Assembly: GCA_017852835.1 (NCBI GenBank)
Contig: JAFMKS010000015.1
Span: 1 to 42,527, forward strand
Direction of reading: 5' to 3'
DNA length: 42,527 nucleotides
DNA from: Paracoccaceae bacterium
GTDB lineage: Bacteria > Pseudomonadota > Alphaproteobacteria > Rhodobacterales > Rhodobacteraceae
Part shown: piece after piece, positions 18,874-27,730 of the stretch
Layout: every line of letters starts with the position of its first letter
Position numbering within the stretch: the first letter of the stretch is position 1
Translations under genes and position numbers: made by a program
Notes under the pieces: generated by a model
The model's database searches: none
What the model saw: only the letters and a program-made list of their open reading frames with translations
Told to the model about the DNA's origin: nothing

Positions 18874-19579
18874 ATGCTATCTTTTCTATGGCCCGTTTAA
18901 TCTCTGAAGGGTCGGTGCCCCGCACAACGATGTTTGTGCCATAAACCCCATCCTGTTGGAAGGGATATGAACCGATAGAAAGGTTTGGAAATTCATCTGC
19001 AATTTGACCCAAGGGGGCCGCAATGTCGCCTTCGCCGCGCATGCAACGGTGCGTTTCACTGATCAGGGGCGCGCCGCCTGTAAGCGTGGGTAAAACACTT
19101 TGAACCATTGCTTTGAAAACCGATGGGACGCCTGCCATGACATGGACGTTTTTCACCACAAACCCCGGTGCGATGGACACAGGATTCTCGATCAAGGTTG
19201 CACTGTCTGGAATGCGCGCCATGCGAAGTCGCGCGTCGTTCAACTCGCGCCCCGTTTCTGCATAGTAATCCGCCAACAGTTTGCGCGCATCCGGGCGTAC
19301 ATCGATGTGATCATCAAAGGCCGCCGCCACACAATCGGCGGTTATATCGTCATGCGTTGGACCAATCCCGCCAGAGGTGAACACATATGTATAGGCATCT
19401 GACATCGCAGATACAGCTGACGTGATTGCGGCGGGGTCATCGCTAATCACGCGGACCTCTTTCAAATCAATCGCATGTTCGGTTAGAACGCCTGCAAGGT
19501 GATGCATATTCGCATCCCGCGTCCGCCCCGATAGAATTTCATCCCCAATGACGATCATTGCAGCGGTCGGGTTAGTCAT
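18851..19579 (-). CDS. molybdopterin-binding (CinA N-terminal-like) protein
   Basis: A 242-residue protein with one MoCF-type domain: MIVIGDEILSGRTRDAN at residues 9-25 and the ligand loop FTSGGIGPTHDDIT near 69-82. It lacks the C-terminal deamidase domain of full CinA (normally about 400 residues), so it belongs to the short form common in alphaproteobacteria. CinA N-domains act as ADP-ribose pyrophosphatase-like nucleotide enzymes, and molybdopterin binding is an inherited annotation. It diverges from sfsA across a 45-bp gap that must hold both promoters. The same three-gene neighbourhood (this gene, sfsA, map) recurs in Rhodobacterales as I recall it. Confidence 0.86.
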   Translation of the reverse strand: MTNPTAAMIVIGDEILSGRTRDANMHHLAGVLTEHAIDLKEVRVISDDPAAITSAVSAMSDAYTYVFTSGGIGPTHDDITADCVAAAFDDHIDVRPDARKLLADYYAETGRELNDARLRMARIPDSATLIENPVSIAPGFVVKNVHVMAGVPSVFKAMVQSVLPTLTGGAPLISETHRCMRGEGDIAAPLGQIADEFPNLSIGSYPFQQDGVYGTNIVVRGTDPSEIKRAIEKIAYAEANLG

Positions 19580-19624
19580 ATAGCGTTCCTTTCGTATTCA
19601 CTTACCAAGCTATAGACCGTTTCG

Positions 19625-20335
19625 ATGGAGTTTCAATCACCCTTAATCCGCGCAAAGCTGATCCGGAGGTATAAACGTTTTCTAAGCGATGTTTTGTTGC
19701 CTGACGCACGCGAGGTCACGGCCCATTGTGCAAATCCTGGATCGATGATGGGGCTACTGGATGATGGGACCCTTGCATGGGTCGAACCCAATGATGATCC
19801 TAGGAAAAAACTGAAATTCGCATGGCGGATCGCGGAATTGACCACAGGCACACTGGTTTTGGTTGATACGGCGCAGGCCAATCGCATCGTTAAAGAGGCA
19901 CTGGGAAACAATGCAATTTCAGAATTTGCAAATCAGGATTTCCGCCCAGAGGTTAAATATGGCGAAGGAAGTAGGATTGATTTTCTGCTGACAGATCAGT
20001 CAGGACAACAAACGTTTGTCGAGGTTAAATCCGTCACCCTATCGCGCGCAACGGGTCATGCCGAGTTTCCCGATAGCGTTACGGCGCGCGGTACCAAGCA
20101 TTTGCAAGAACTGTCAAAAGTTGTTGAACAAGGTCATCGTGCGGTGATGTTTTATTTGGTCAACCGCACCGATTGTGATGTGGTTTCCATAGCCGCCGAC
20201 ATTGATCCGACCTATGCCGCTGCACTAGGCGCCGCACAACGCGTTGGGGTTGAAGTGATCGCCTATCGCGCCGATATCACCCCCAACCGAATTACCTTGG
20301 GCCCAAGAGTTGCGTTTCGTTCAGCGGATCGCTAG
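19625..20335 (+). CDS. sfsA: SfsA family protein (sugar fermentation stimulation homologue)
   Basis: A 236-residue SfsA. The N-terminal OB-like part reads RYKRFLSDV and HCANPGSMMGL near 15-42. The C-terminal nuclease-like half has SRIDFLLTD near 117, EVKSVTLS near 134 and ATGHAEFPDSVTARGTKHL near 143-161, where Asp and Glu-x-Lys form a PD-(D/E)XK-type site. The name comes from an E. coli maltose phenotype, and the true biochemical role is not settled. Length is normal for the family. Map follows 34 bp later on the same strand. Confidence 0.92.
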   Translation: MEFQSPLIRAKLIRRYKRFLSDVLLPDAREVTAHCANPGSMMGLLDDGTLAWVEPNDDPRKKLKFAWRIAELTTGTLVLVDTAQANRIVKEALGNNAISEFANQDFRPEVKYGEGSRIDFLLTDQSGQQTFVEVKSVTLSRATGHAEFPDSVTARGTKHLQELSKVVEQGHRAVMFYLVNRTDCDVVSIAADIDPTYAAALGAAQRVGVEVIAYRADITPNRITLGPRVAFRSADR

Positions 20336-20369
20336 GTAAGCACAAGACATCGACAGATCGGACACGAAC

Positions 20370-21185
20370 GTGGCAAAACTTAACGGCATCCGCAAAACCA
20401 AAGACGGTATTGATATCTATGCGCCCTCAGATTTTGAAGGTATGCGTAAGGCGGGGGCAGTCGCGGCTAAAATTTTGGATGATGTGATCGAGGTTATCGA
20501 GCCGGGGCAAGCCACAGCCACAATTGATAATTTCGTCGAACAAAAGATTGCAGAATATGGCGTGACTTCGGCCACGATTGGGTATCGCGGGTATCAGCAC
20601 GCCACTTGTATCAGTGTTAATCACGTTGTCTGTCATGGCATTCCAGGTGACAAAAAAATCACGGATGGGGACATCCTAAACATTGATGTGACTGTGATTG
20701 TTGATGGTTGGTATGGGGATACATCACGGATGTATGTTGCGGGTAAGCTGCCGCGTAAATCTGAACGTTTGATCCAAGTGACCCATGACGCACTGTTCAA
20801 AGGCATCGAAATGGTCCGCCCCGGCGCAACCTTTGGTGATATTGGGCAAGCGATCCAATCCTATGTCGAAGGAAACCGCATGTCGGTTGTGCGTGATTTT
20901 TGTGGTCATGGTTTGGGCAAGGTGTTTCACGCCGCACCAAATGTGTTGCACTACGGACGTGCAGGCACGGGGCCTGTGTTGGAAGAGGGCATGTTTTTCA
21001 CCATAGAACCCATGGTGAATTTGGGTCGGCCAGAAACCAAAATTCTGGCCGATGATTGGACAGCGGTGACGCGTGATCGCTCCTTATCGGCACAATTTGA
21101 ACACTCAATTGGTGTGACCGCAGATGGTTTTGAAATCTTTACCCTGTCACCTGCGGGCAAATTCCATCCAACTTATTCGGCGTAA
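20370..21185 (+). CDS. map: type I methionine aminopeptidase
   Basis: Removes the initiator methionine from nascent proteins. The 271-residue product has the pita-bread fold with all metal ligands visible: two Asp in LNIDVTVIVDGWYGDTSRMY, His in GHGLGKVFHAAP, and Glu in FTIEPMV and QFEHSIGVT. NHVVCHGIPG carries the substrate-binding His. The start is GTG at 20370, which gives the conserved length; the next in-frame ATG falls inside the N-terminal helix at GMRKAG. It probably shares a transcript with sfsA. The 3' end overlaps the convergent rsmD gene by 13 bp. Confidence 0.95.
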   Translation: MAKLNGIRKTKDGIDIYAPSDFEGMRKAGAVAAKILDDVIEVIEPGQATATIDNFVEQKIAEYGVTSATIGYRGYQHATCISVNHVVCHGIPGDKKITDGDILNIDVTVIVDGWYGDTSRMYVAGKLPRKSERLIQVTHDALFKGIEMVRPGATFGDIGQAIQSYVEGNRMSVVRDFCGHGLGKVFHAAPNVLHYGRAGTGPVLEEGMFFTIEPMVNLGRPETKILADDWTAVTRDRSLSAQFEHSIGVTADGFEIFTLSPAGKFHPTYSA

Positions 21186-21736
21186 CGCAAAAACGTGGCC
21201 TGCGTGTCGCCAAATTTGCGTTGATCCAGAATACTAAACCCATCGGAAGGGGAAACTTCCGACCCTTCTTCCCAAATGATTAGGGCATCTGGTACGATCC
21301 AACCTTGGCGCGCGGCACTTTGCAGTGCCTTTTCCCCTAATCCCTTTTTGTATGGCGGATCCAGAAAGATAAGGGAATAGGGTTCGGCATCGCATTTCGG
21401 TAGGCGGGTTGCATCCATTTTTTTCAACTGCGTGCGTTCAGTTACACCGCAAATTTCAATATTTTTTCGCAGGATGCTGAGGGATTTGCTGCCCATTTCA
21501 ACACAGCACAGCTGATCTGCACCGCGCGACATCGCCTCAAGCCCGAGTGCGCCTGTGCCTGCAAATAGATCTAGGACACGTGCATCGGTGATGGGGTCAT
21601 CAAATCGGCCTGATCCAAGGATGTTAAACAGGCTTTCGCGGACACGATCCGTTGTGGGGCGCAGATGCGCGGCCTGATCCCCCTTGCCGACCGAGGCAAG
21701 GGCGCGACCACGAAAATCTCCTGCGATGATCCTCAC
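21173..21736 (-). CDS. rsmD: 16S rRNA (guanine966-N2)-methyltransferase
   Basis: Methylates N2 of G966 of 16S rRNA in the assembled small subunit. The 187-residue protein has MRIIAGDFRGRAL at the start, RPTTDRVRESLFNIL near 26-40, the SAM-binding VLDLFAGTGALGLEAMSRGA near 54-73 and the catalytic DPPY motif near 125-128 (LIFLDPPYKKG). The start is GTG at 21736 overlapping the stop of the upstream FAD-reductase gene (GTGA), so translation is coupled. It overlaps map by 13 bp at the 3' end. Confidence 0.94.
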   Translation of the reverse strand: MRIIAGDFRGRALASVGKGDQAAHLRPTTDRVRESLFNILGSGRFDDPITDARVLDLFAGTGALGLEAMSRGADQLCCVEMGSKSLSILRKNIEICGVTERTQLKKMDATRLPKCDAEPYSLIFLDPPYKKGLGEKALQSAARQGWIVPDALIIWEEGSEVSPSDGFSILDQRKFGDTQATFLRYAE

Positions 21737-22947
21737 TTTTTCAGCAGTGCTTTTAGATTGGTTGCAGGATCCATTGCCTCTTGCGGGGTGGGGGATTTCC
21801 CCATCTCAATCAGGCGCTTGCCAACCATGTAGGCGCGTGAATCATTTATTGCATCAACCGCCAACAATGTATCGCCCTGATAATACCAAAATGACTGCGC
21901 ATCGCTGTCTGCATCACGGCGTTCATACACGGCGTCATATCTGCGATTTAGTCCCGCGATCTGCAATTTGATGTCGTATTGATCTGACCAGAACCATGGC
22001 ATTGGAACATATGGAACGTCTTGGCCCATGATATTTGCGGCAACATTTTCCGCCTGATCGATTGCATTTTGAACGCTTTCAAGACGGATGCGTTCGCCCT
22101 TGTAGGGGAGGGATGCGCAATCACCTGCGGCATAGACATTGGGCGCGGATGTGCGACCAAATTCATCAACCTTGATGCCATTTTCTTCTGTGATGCCTGC
22201 GGCCTCTGCCAATTCGGATGCGGGTAAAATACCAACTCCAACAATTGCAAAATCAATTTCGATTTTGCTGCCATCGCTAAGTTTGGCGGCACCCACGCGT
22301 CCATCGCATTCGATCAGGTGATCCAAACCAACGCCTTCGCGAATGTCGACGCCCTGCGCCGTGTGTGCCGCACGAAAATAATCCGAGGTTTGGGGGGCGG
22401 CAACGCGTTGCAAAATGCGGTCTGCCATTTCCACTAAGGTGACGTTCACACCTTTTTTTGTGGCAACGGCTGCGGCCTCTAACCCAATATAACCACCCCC
22501 AATAATCAGGGTGCGTCGGCCTTCTTGGAATTCGTCTGCCATTGCATCGGCATCCGCTAGATCGCGCATGGAATACACACCTTCCAAATCACCACCAATT
22601 TTTGCGGGCAATCTGCGTGGCCAGGATCCAGTTGTCAGGATCAGGTTATCGTAAGAAAGCGTTTCGCCCTGAACCGAGATTGATCGTTGTGTCGTGTCGA
22701 TTGCATCAACTTTGGTGCCCAGCCGCAAGATAATGTTGTTTGTTTCGTAAAAATCAATCGGGCGCAAATAAAGACGCTCTAACTCCATTTCACCCAGCAT
22801 ATATTTTTTGGACAATGGCGGGCGTTGATAGGGTGGGGCTGTTTCTGCGCCAATCAGCGTGATGTCACCTTCATATCCTAAATTTCGCAGTTTTGCAGCC
22901 GCCGCTGATCCTGCTTGGCCTGCGCCGATAATTATTGTGCCCGACAT
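21733..22947 (-). CDS. FAD-dependent ferredoxin/rubredoxin reductase-type oxidoreductase
   Basis: A 404-residue NAD(P)H-dependent FAD enzyme of the putidaredoxin/rubredoxin reductase family. The FAD-binding motif IIIGAGQAGSAAAAKL is at residues 5-20, the NAD motif TLIIGGGYIGLEAAAV near 146-161, and the second FAD motif VYAAGDCASLPY near 272-283. A C-terminal reductase domain with WFWSDQYDIKLQIAGL follows. Relatives pass electrons to a [2Fe-2S] ferredoxin that feeds a cytochrome P450 or dioxygenase; no partner is adjacent. The ATG at 22947 has AGGA 8 bp upstream and begins at the FAD motif, so I prefer it to the upstream in-frame codon at 22980. It diverges from the peroxiredoxin gene. Confidence 0.88.
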   Translation of the reverse strand: MSGTIIIGAGQAGSAAAAKLRNLGYEGDITLIGAETAPPYQRPPLSKKYMLGEMELERLYLRPIDFYETNNIILRLGTKVDAIDTTQRSISVQGETLSYDNLILTTGSWPRRLPAKIGGDLEGVYSMRDLADADAMADEFQEGRRTLIIGGGYIGLEAAAVATKKGVNVTLVEMADRILQRVAAPQTSDYFRAAHTAQGVDIREGVGLDHLIECDGRVGAAKLSDGSKIEIDFAIVGVGILPASELAEAAGITEENGIKVDEFGRTSAPNVYAAGDCASLPYKGERIRLESVQNAIDQAENVAANIMGQDVPYVPMPWFWSDQYDIKLQIAGLNRRYDAVYERRDADSDAQSFWYYQGDTLLAVDAINDSRAYMVGKRLIEMGKSPTPQEAMDPATNLKALLKK

Positions 22948-22990
22948 TTTGATTTTCCTATGGCCGAAAATTTTAAACACGCTAAACCTA

Positions 22991-23020
22991 TCGCAATCAC
23001 ATTACGAAACGCAATTGCGA
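22991..23020. promoter_or_regulatory. spaced inverted repeat between FAD reductase and peroxiredoxin genes
   Basis: TCGCAAT at 22991 and ATTGCGA at 23014 are perfect inverted 7-bp arms 16 bp apart. The right arm also belongs to a local 10-bp palindrome CGCAATTGCG. The block fills the 86-bp divergent gap and ends 13 bp before the peroxiredoxin start, overlapping its ribosome-site region. It may be a joint operator for two redox genes. Confidence 0.4.
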
Positions 23021-23033
23021 AAGGACAATTTTC

Positions 23034-23522
23034 ATGGAGATTTCCACTGGTGTAACCCTGCCCGATGCAACTCTTTTGATGAAAGACGCAGATGGGATCC
23101 ATTCGGTTTCATTGGCCGACAAGATGAAGGGCCGGAAAGTAATCATTTTTGCAGTTCCAGGTGCATTTACACCCACGTGTTCATCCGCACATGTACCAAG
23201 TTTTATTCGAACCAAAGATGCGTTTGCAGCTAAGGGCGTGGACGAAATCATTTGTATTTCTGTGAATGATCCGCACGTCATGCACGCATGGGGCGAAGCA
23301 ACAGGTGCAACCGAGGCAGGGATCACAATGTTGGCCGATGCGGAAAGCGCCTTTACCAAGGCGATTGGCATGGATTTTACTGCGCCGCCCGTTGGCCTTA
23401 TCGCCCGCGCAAAACGATTTGCGATGTATGTCGTTGATGGCGTTGTTCAGGTTTACGCACCAGAGGTTGGCACAGGTGTCTGTGATCTATCTGGCGGTGA
23501 AGCGTTACTGGAACAAATCTAG
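23034..23522 (+). CDS. peroxiredoxin, Prx5 type
   Basis: A 162-residue thiol peroxidase that reduces hydrogen and alkyl peroxides. The active site is PGAFTPTCS with Thr46 and peroxidatic Cys49. Further Cys at 74 and 150 could act in resolution, Cys150 (GTGVCDLSGG) being in the place typical of atypical 2-Cys Prx5. The start ATG at 23034 has AAGGA about 10 bp upstream. It is divergent from the FAD reductase and nearly abuts the convergent FemAB-like gene (2 bp between stops). Confidence 0.92.
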   Translation: MEISTGVTLPDATLLMKDADGIHSVSLADKMKGRKVIIFAVPGAFTPTCSSAHVPSFIRTKDAFAAKGVDEIICISVNDPHVMHAWGEATGATEAGITMLADAESAFTKAIGMDFTAPPVGLIARAKRFAMYVVDGVVQVYAPEVGTGVCDLSGGEALLEQI

Positions 23523-23524
23523 CG

Positions 23525-24709
23525 TTATTCCGCTTCGTCGGGTGTGTTCCGACGGAACGGCCCATAGCTTGTCAGAATTTCAATATCCTGTTGGTTGGCG
23601 TCACGTTCGGCAACCAAATATTCGCGGACCGCACGATCAAATCCTGGGTCATTTACCCAATGTAGCGAATGTGTTGTGGATGGCATATATCCACGCGCCA
23701 ATTTGTGTTCGCCTTGTGCGCCGGCCTCGACCCGCGAAAGACCGTGTTCAATCGCGAAATCGATGGCCTGATAGTAGCATAACTCAAAATGCAGGCAGGG
23801 GTGATCCTCGATACATCCCCAGTAGCGTCCGTAAAGCGCATCACGTCCGATGAAATTCAGGGCACCAGCGACGTGGCCTTCATCATTTTCTGCCAGAACC
23901 AATAGCAAATCATCACGCATCGTTTCTTGGATTTCGTCAAAAAATGCACGCTTCAGATAGGGTGTACCCCATTTGCGTGCACCCGTGTCCTGATAAAATT
24001 GCCAAAAGACATCCCAATGATGTGGCGCAATCTGTTCACCCGTTAATTGTAAAATGCGCCCGCCAAAGGCTTGGGCCGTTGCGCGTTCTTTGCGCATATT
24101 TTTGCGTTTGCGCGAGGCAAGCGCGCCCAAGAAATCATCAAAGGTGTTGAACCCCTGATTATACCAATGAAATTGCTGTGTTTCGCGCTGTAAAAGGCCG
24201 AATTTGCCACCCATTTCATATTCATCCTGCGTACAGAATGTCGCGTGCAGGGATGAAATTTGGTTCTTTTGTGCAAACTGGCACGCCCCTTCGATCAACG
24301 CACGATAGGCGGTTTCGTGGTGTTCTGATTTTGTCAAAAACCGCCGCCCCGTTGCCGGGGTAAAGGGGGCCGCAATTTGCAGTTTCGGGTAATAACGCCC
24401 GCCCGCGCGTTCATAGGCATGCGCCCAGTTGTGATCGAAAATATATTCGCCTTGTGAATGGGATTTCAAATACATCGGCGCTGTTCCAATGATCCGATCC
24501 TGATCACGAGCAATCATATAGAGCGGTTGCCATCCCGTTCCTTCACCCACTGATCCGCTGTCCTCAAGGGCGCGCAAAAAGCGGTAGGTTGTAAACGGAT
24601 CAAGAGGTCGGTCAGAGGTGGCATCAGGATCGGCGCACGCATCCCAATCCTGAGCTTTGATCGCAGAAAGGGATCCAATGATTTCAACCGAAATGTCGCG
24701 ATCGCTCAT
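23525..24709 (-). CDS. FemAB/GNAT-like protein (PF04339, DUF482 family)
   Basis: A 394-residue protein of the family annotated as peptidoglycan biosynthesis/recognition or GNAT N-acetyltransferase. Visible family segments are WDACADPDATSDRPLDPFTTYRFL-like residues near 20-43 (only in part quoted), SSLHATFC near 150, QFHWYNQGFNTFDDFLGALA with the basic SRKRKNMRKER near 175-200, and a late GRYWGCIEDHPCLHFELCYY near 285-305. FemAB relatives add amino acids to peptidoglycan cross-bridges, but the role of this family is not proven. The ATG at 24709 has GGAAGGAAAG just upstream, which decides between several in-frame starts. It is 45 bp after the GDPD gene on the same strand. Confidence 0.82.
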   Translation of the reverse strand: MSDRDISVEIIGSLSAIKAQDWDACADPDATSDRPLDPFTTYRFLRALEDSGSVGEGTGWQPLYMIARDQDRIIGTAPMYLKSHSQGEYIFDHNWAHAYERAGGRYYPKLQIAAPFTPATGRRFLTKSEHHETAYRALIEGACQFAQKNQISSLHATFCTQDEYEMGGKFGLLQRETQQFHWYNQGFNTFDDFLGALASRKRKNMRKERATAQAFGGRILQLTGEQIAPHHWDVFWQFYQDTGARKWGTPYLKRAFFDEIQETMRDDLLLVLAENDEGHVAGALNFIGRDALYGRYWGCIEDHPCLHFELCYYQAIDFAIEHGLSRVEAGAQGEHKLARGYMPSTTHSLHWVNDPGFDRAVREYLVAERDANQQDIEILTSYGPFRRNTPDEAE

Positions 24710-24754
24710 CTGCTTTCCTTCCATGATCATGAAGTGATCTTTGGGCTTCAAAAT

Positions 24755-25516
24755 TCAAGGATGCGCGGCCAAATAGCCTTCGAATGTGATGTTATCGACA
24801 GTCTGCATTGCAACGGCCTCGGCCTCTGGGCTACGGATGGTCCAGGTGAAAATCGCGGTTCCCTGTTCCTTAAGCGTTTGGATGCAAGGTGCTCTCAATT
24901 CCAGCGCAAAATGCGAAACGAAACTGTACCGCTCGGCATCAAAATCTGTGATCTGGGATAAATGCGCAATACGCTCTGCATCAATGCCCCAACTGGGATC
25001 CATAAAGCTGCCCGTCGTCAATCCCAGGGGCAAGTCAGACGATAGTTTCGCCATTGTCGCGATCATGTGGGGATTAAAACTCATGACCGCCACCGTGCCC
25101 TGATACAGGGATAGCGCTTCAATCGTTGCCTGCTCTAATCGACCGTCGGTTTGTGAAAGCTGTCGGCTTTGATCTTTTAACTCGATTAACAGTGGGACAC
25201 GTCCATCGATCAGATGCAAAATATCCTCAAGCGGTTCTATGACGTCCTGTCCGCTGCCCACCTTAATTCGTGACAATTCGGCAGAAGTATAATCGGAAAC
25301 ATCGCCACGCTTATCCGTTAGGCGATCAAGCGTGTCATCGTGAAACACCATCGCGCGACCGTCCAAGGACAGTTGTAAATCAATTTCGATGGCATACCCG
25401 TGCTCGATTGCGGCGATAATCGCGGATCGACAGTTTTCGTAAATGCCTTTTGACGCATCGTGCAATGCACGATGCGCGATAGGTGTTTTCAAAAACGCAG
25501 GGTCCAGTACGGGCAT
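24755..25516 (-). CDS. glycerophosphodiester phosphodiesterase family protein
   Basis: A 253-residue TIM-barrel phosphodiesterase that would release glycerol-3-phosphate and an alcohol from phospholipid head-group diesters. The metal and catalytic residues are visible: His-Arg in IAHRALHD near 13-20, Glu-x-Asp in AIEIDLQLSLDG near 42-53, His in VFHDDTLDRLT near 57-67 and Glu in LLIELKDQS near 113-121. No signal peptide is present, so it should be cytoplasmic. Its ATG overlaps the stop of ridA (TAATG), giving a tightly coupled pair. Confidence 0.9.
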   Translation of the reverse strand: MPVLDPAFLKTPIAHRALHDASKGIYENCRSAIIAAIEHGYAIEIDLQLSLDGRAMVFHDDTLDRLTDKRGDVSDYTSAELSRIKVGSGQDVIEPLEDILHLIDGRVPLLIELKDQSRQLSQTDGRLEQATIEALSLYQGTVAVMSFNPHMIATMAKLSSDLPLGLTTGSFMDPSWGIDAERIAHLSQITDFDAERYSFVSHFALELRAPCIQTLKEQGTAIFTWTIRSPEAEAVAMQTVDNITFEGYLAAHP

Positions 25517-25980
25517 TATTTGATTTGAAAAATGCCTTCGATTTCAACGGCAACACCCAATGGCAATGCTGCGGCGGAAACGGCGGAACGGGCGTGCGCC
25601 CCTGCATCGCCAAACACATCTCCCAATAGATTGGACGCACCATTGATGACTTGGGGTTGTTCTGCGAAATCAGGTGTGGAATTAACAAACCCCGTCAATT
25701 TCACAACGCGCACAAGGCGGTCCAAATCGCCATCACAGGCGGCCTTTAGCTGTGCCATTAATCCCAGTGCACAGGTCCGCGCGGCGGCCGCGCCCGCCTC
25801 TGTTTCCATATCGTCGCCTAATTTACCTTTGATCAGACCACCAGCGTCTTGGGAAATTTGCCCAGAGACATATACCATGTCCCCAATCACAACAAAGGGC
25901 ACATACTTTGCCGCAGGTGCAGGTGCCGCAGGAAGAGTAATTCCCATGTCGGCCAATTTTGCTTCGTAGTTCGCACTCAT
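25516..25980 (-). CDS. RidA family enamine/imine deaminase
   Basis: A 154-residue member of the YjgF/RidA family, which hydrolyses reactive 2-aminoacrylate-type imines formed by PLP enzymes. VYVSGQISQDAGG near 33-45, VVKLTGFVNSTPDF near 93-106 and ARSAVSAAALPLGVAVEIE near 130-148, including the substrate-binding Arg, match the longer RidA subgroup. It heads a two-gene unit with GDPD. Upstream on the same strand lies the decayed type I secretion operon, 64 bp away. Confidence 0.9.
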   Translation of the reverse strand: MSANYEAKLADMGITLPAAPAPAAKYVPFVVIGDMVYVSGQISQDAGGLIKGKLGDDMETEAGAAAARTCALGLMAQLKAACDGDLDRLVRVVKLTGFVNSTPDFAEQPQVINGASNLLGDVFGDAGAHARSAVSAAALPLGVAVEIEGIFQIK

Positions 25981-26044
25981 TTCTTCGTATCCTTATTTTG
26001 TTTGCCGCGACGCTATCGCGAAAAAATTAGGGTGAAAAGGGGCT

Positions 26045-26769
26045 TTATCCTTCTCGGAATGCTTTTGCGAAATAGTCGGTCAGCGGTTTGACCAAATAGC
26101 TAAGCGGAGAGCGATCAGAGGTGCGTATAAACTCTTCAACTAGCATACCAAGGATCAGGGTTATGTGAGCGGGTAGTCGATCAATTTGACCATCGTTTAA
26201 TATGATTTCAGCACGGTAATAGGTGGCGCGTGTGACTTCATCCACTAATGCGTCTGCGGATACCTTTACAACCGTACCGAACAATTCGAGTGTCTGGCGC
26301 TGATCCAGTGCTGAGTAGCGTATGTGACGTCTTGGGACACAAACAATTCGTCAATGTTTATCGGCGACAATTGTGCGGCGATAATCAACGGATGATCTTG
26401 CGGGATCAGGTACATAACAGGTTCTGCTGCGCGAATGACAGATCGGGGTGTGAACACAGTCAATCCGTAAACAATGCTAGAGGCAGGGGCGCGAATGTCC
26501 ATACGCTCCAATCTGTCCAATAATGCTTGGGCGCGTTCGCCCAATTCCAATGCGCGGAATTGTTGATCGCGCAGGCGCGTAATGACCCTTTCTTGGCGAT
26601 GCGTGAACTGACTTTGGATTTCAATTTCGATTTCGGTAATACGCCCTGCGGCATCGGCCTCACGTGCGACCAAGCCGCCCAAATTTCCGCTCAGCTCGGC
26701 TTGGGTACGCTGCAATGCAAGCACGCGTGAGGCTTGGGCTAGACCGCGATCAAACAGTTTCTGATGATC
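26045..26769 (-). pseudogene. remnant of type I secretion membrane-fusion protein (HlyD/PrtE type)
   Basis: The N-terminal part of the adaptor is missing. The remaining frame starts in the middle, directly fused to the ABC gene: HQKLFDRGLAQASRVLALQR, a long coiled coil, then RMDIRAPASSIVYGLTV, TPRSVIRAAEPVMYLIPQD and IDELFVSQDV. At about 26315 one base is missing, and the homology continues in the next frame as ALDQRQTLELFGTVVKVSAD, then RAEIILNDGQIDRLP, FIRTSDRSPLSYLVKPLTDY and FAKAFREG to the stop at 26045. Two Pro usually conserved near the end (LIPGMPVE in relatives) read LILGMLVE, both explainable by C-to-T changes. Intact adaptors bridge the exporter to TolC. This one cannot be made. 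Confidence 0.85.
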
Positions 26770-27707
26770 GGCCAATCCGATGCGCTGGATCTGCCCGCCC
26801 GATATACGTCCAACAGTGGTTGTTACGACTGTATCATAGCCCTCGGGTAGTTTTAGGATCATGTCGTGTGCGGCTGCCTTTTTCGTGGCGGCAACGATTT
26901 TTTCAGCATCAGCATCTGGATCAAGGAGCGCAATGTTATCGGCAATCGTTTCATCAAACAGTTGCACGCGCAGGGGCAAATACCCGATGTGATAGCCCAA
27001 AATATCTGGTTCGTAATTGTCCAGTGATGCGCCGTCCAATCGAATTTCATCACCCGGAGGGCGCCAGACCCCCGTAATCGCGCGTGCCAGGGTTGATTTA
27101 CCTGCGCCTGATGGGCCAATCACGCCGGCGGCGCTGCCTGATTTGGTCAGACATTGCGTCCGATTGAAATGTTGCATGCGCGGATTTCATTTGTGGGGCG
27201 TTTGTGGTGGTTTGGTTGAAGACTGCGATCACCACCAAAGCCGCGCCGCCCCCAAGCGCCAATAACCCCAGCCAAGGATGGAAAATGAATATCCCCAATA
27301 AAAATAATGGGGTCCATGATATATCAAAGAGCGCCATCAAAATGGGCGATGCTTGAAGCCGCTGAAGGGCCTCAAGATCACGCAAACCTGTGGCGCTGCG
27401 ATCATCTTTTACGATTGCGGATTTGCGCAAGACTGCTTCAAACACGCGCTGATCGAGTCGGGCTTGGAAATTGGCGCCAACGCGTCCCATGATCCGCCCG
27501 CGCGCAAAGTCCAACAATCCCATCATGCCGTATAAAAATGCGACAAGCAGGGTAAGTGCAATCAACGTTGCCTCAGATCGGCTGCCCAATACGCGATCAT
27601 AAACTTGCAACATGTAAATCGGACCTGTCAACATGAGAAGGTTCACAAAGAAACTGAATATGCCGACAAACCAATATCAAGCCTGGCTTTTTCTGCGGCG
27701 TGCTCAT
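26770..27707 (-). pseudogene. remnant of type I secretion ABC exporter (PrtD type), internally deleted
   Basis: The likely ATG at 27707 opens MSTPQKKPG, then the frame shifts near 27675. The homology resumes as FVGIFSFFVNLLMLTGPIYM and LQVYDRVLGSRSEATLIALT with about three membrane helices, up to DAMSDQIR near 27137. There the sequence jumps, in another frame, to GVIGPSGAGKST (Walker A). The missing block is roughly 165 residues in PrtD relatives. The nucleotide-binding domain then runs to the signature SGGQIQRIGLA near 26770, with the Q-loop Gln replaced by Leu (GYLPLRVQLF). Walker B and the rest are gone, and the frame passes straight into the adaptor. At least two deletions and one frameshift are needed. 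It once exported a repeat-type toxin or protease; no substrate gene is adjacent. Confidence 0.87.
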
Positions 27708-27709
27708 TT

Positions 27710-27730
27710 ATAATTAACTAATCTAATTAT
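27710..27730. promoter_or_regulatory. inverted repeat at the start of the dead secretion operon
   Basis: ATAATTA and TAATTAT are perfect 7-bp arms around a 7-bp spacer, ending 3 bp before the presumed exporter start codon. The surrounding 165-bp gap up to mlaA is AT-rich and holds no other gene. It may be a surviving operator of either flanking gene. Confidence 0.35.

Noticed and set aside
26266-27177. The 303-codon frame as a genuine ABC protein
   Set aside because: It joins an incomplete ATP-binding domain to the middle of an HlyD adaptor and lacks Walker B.
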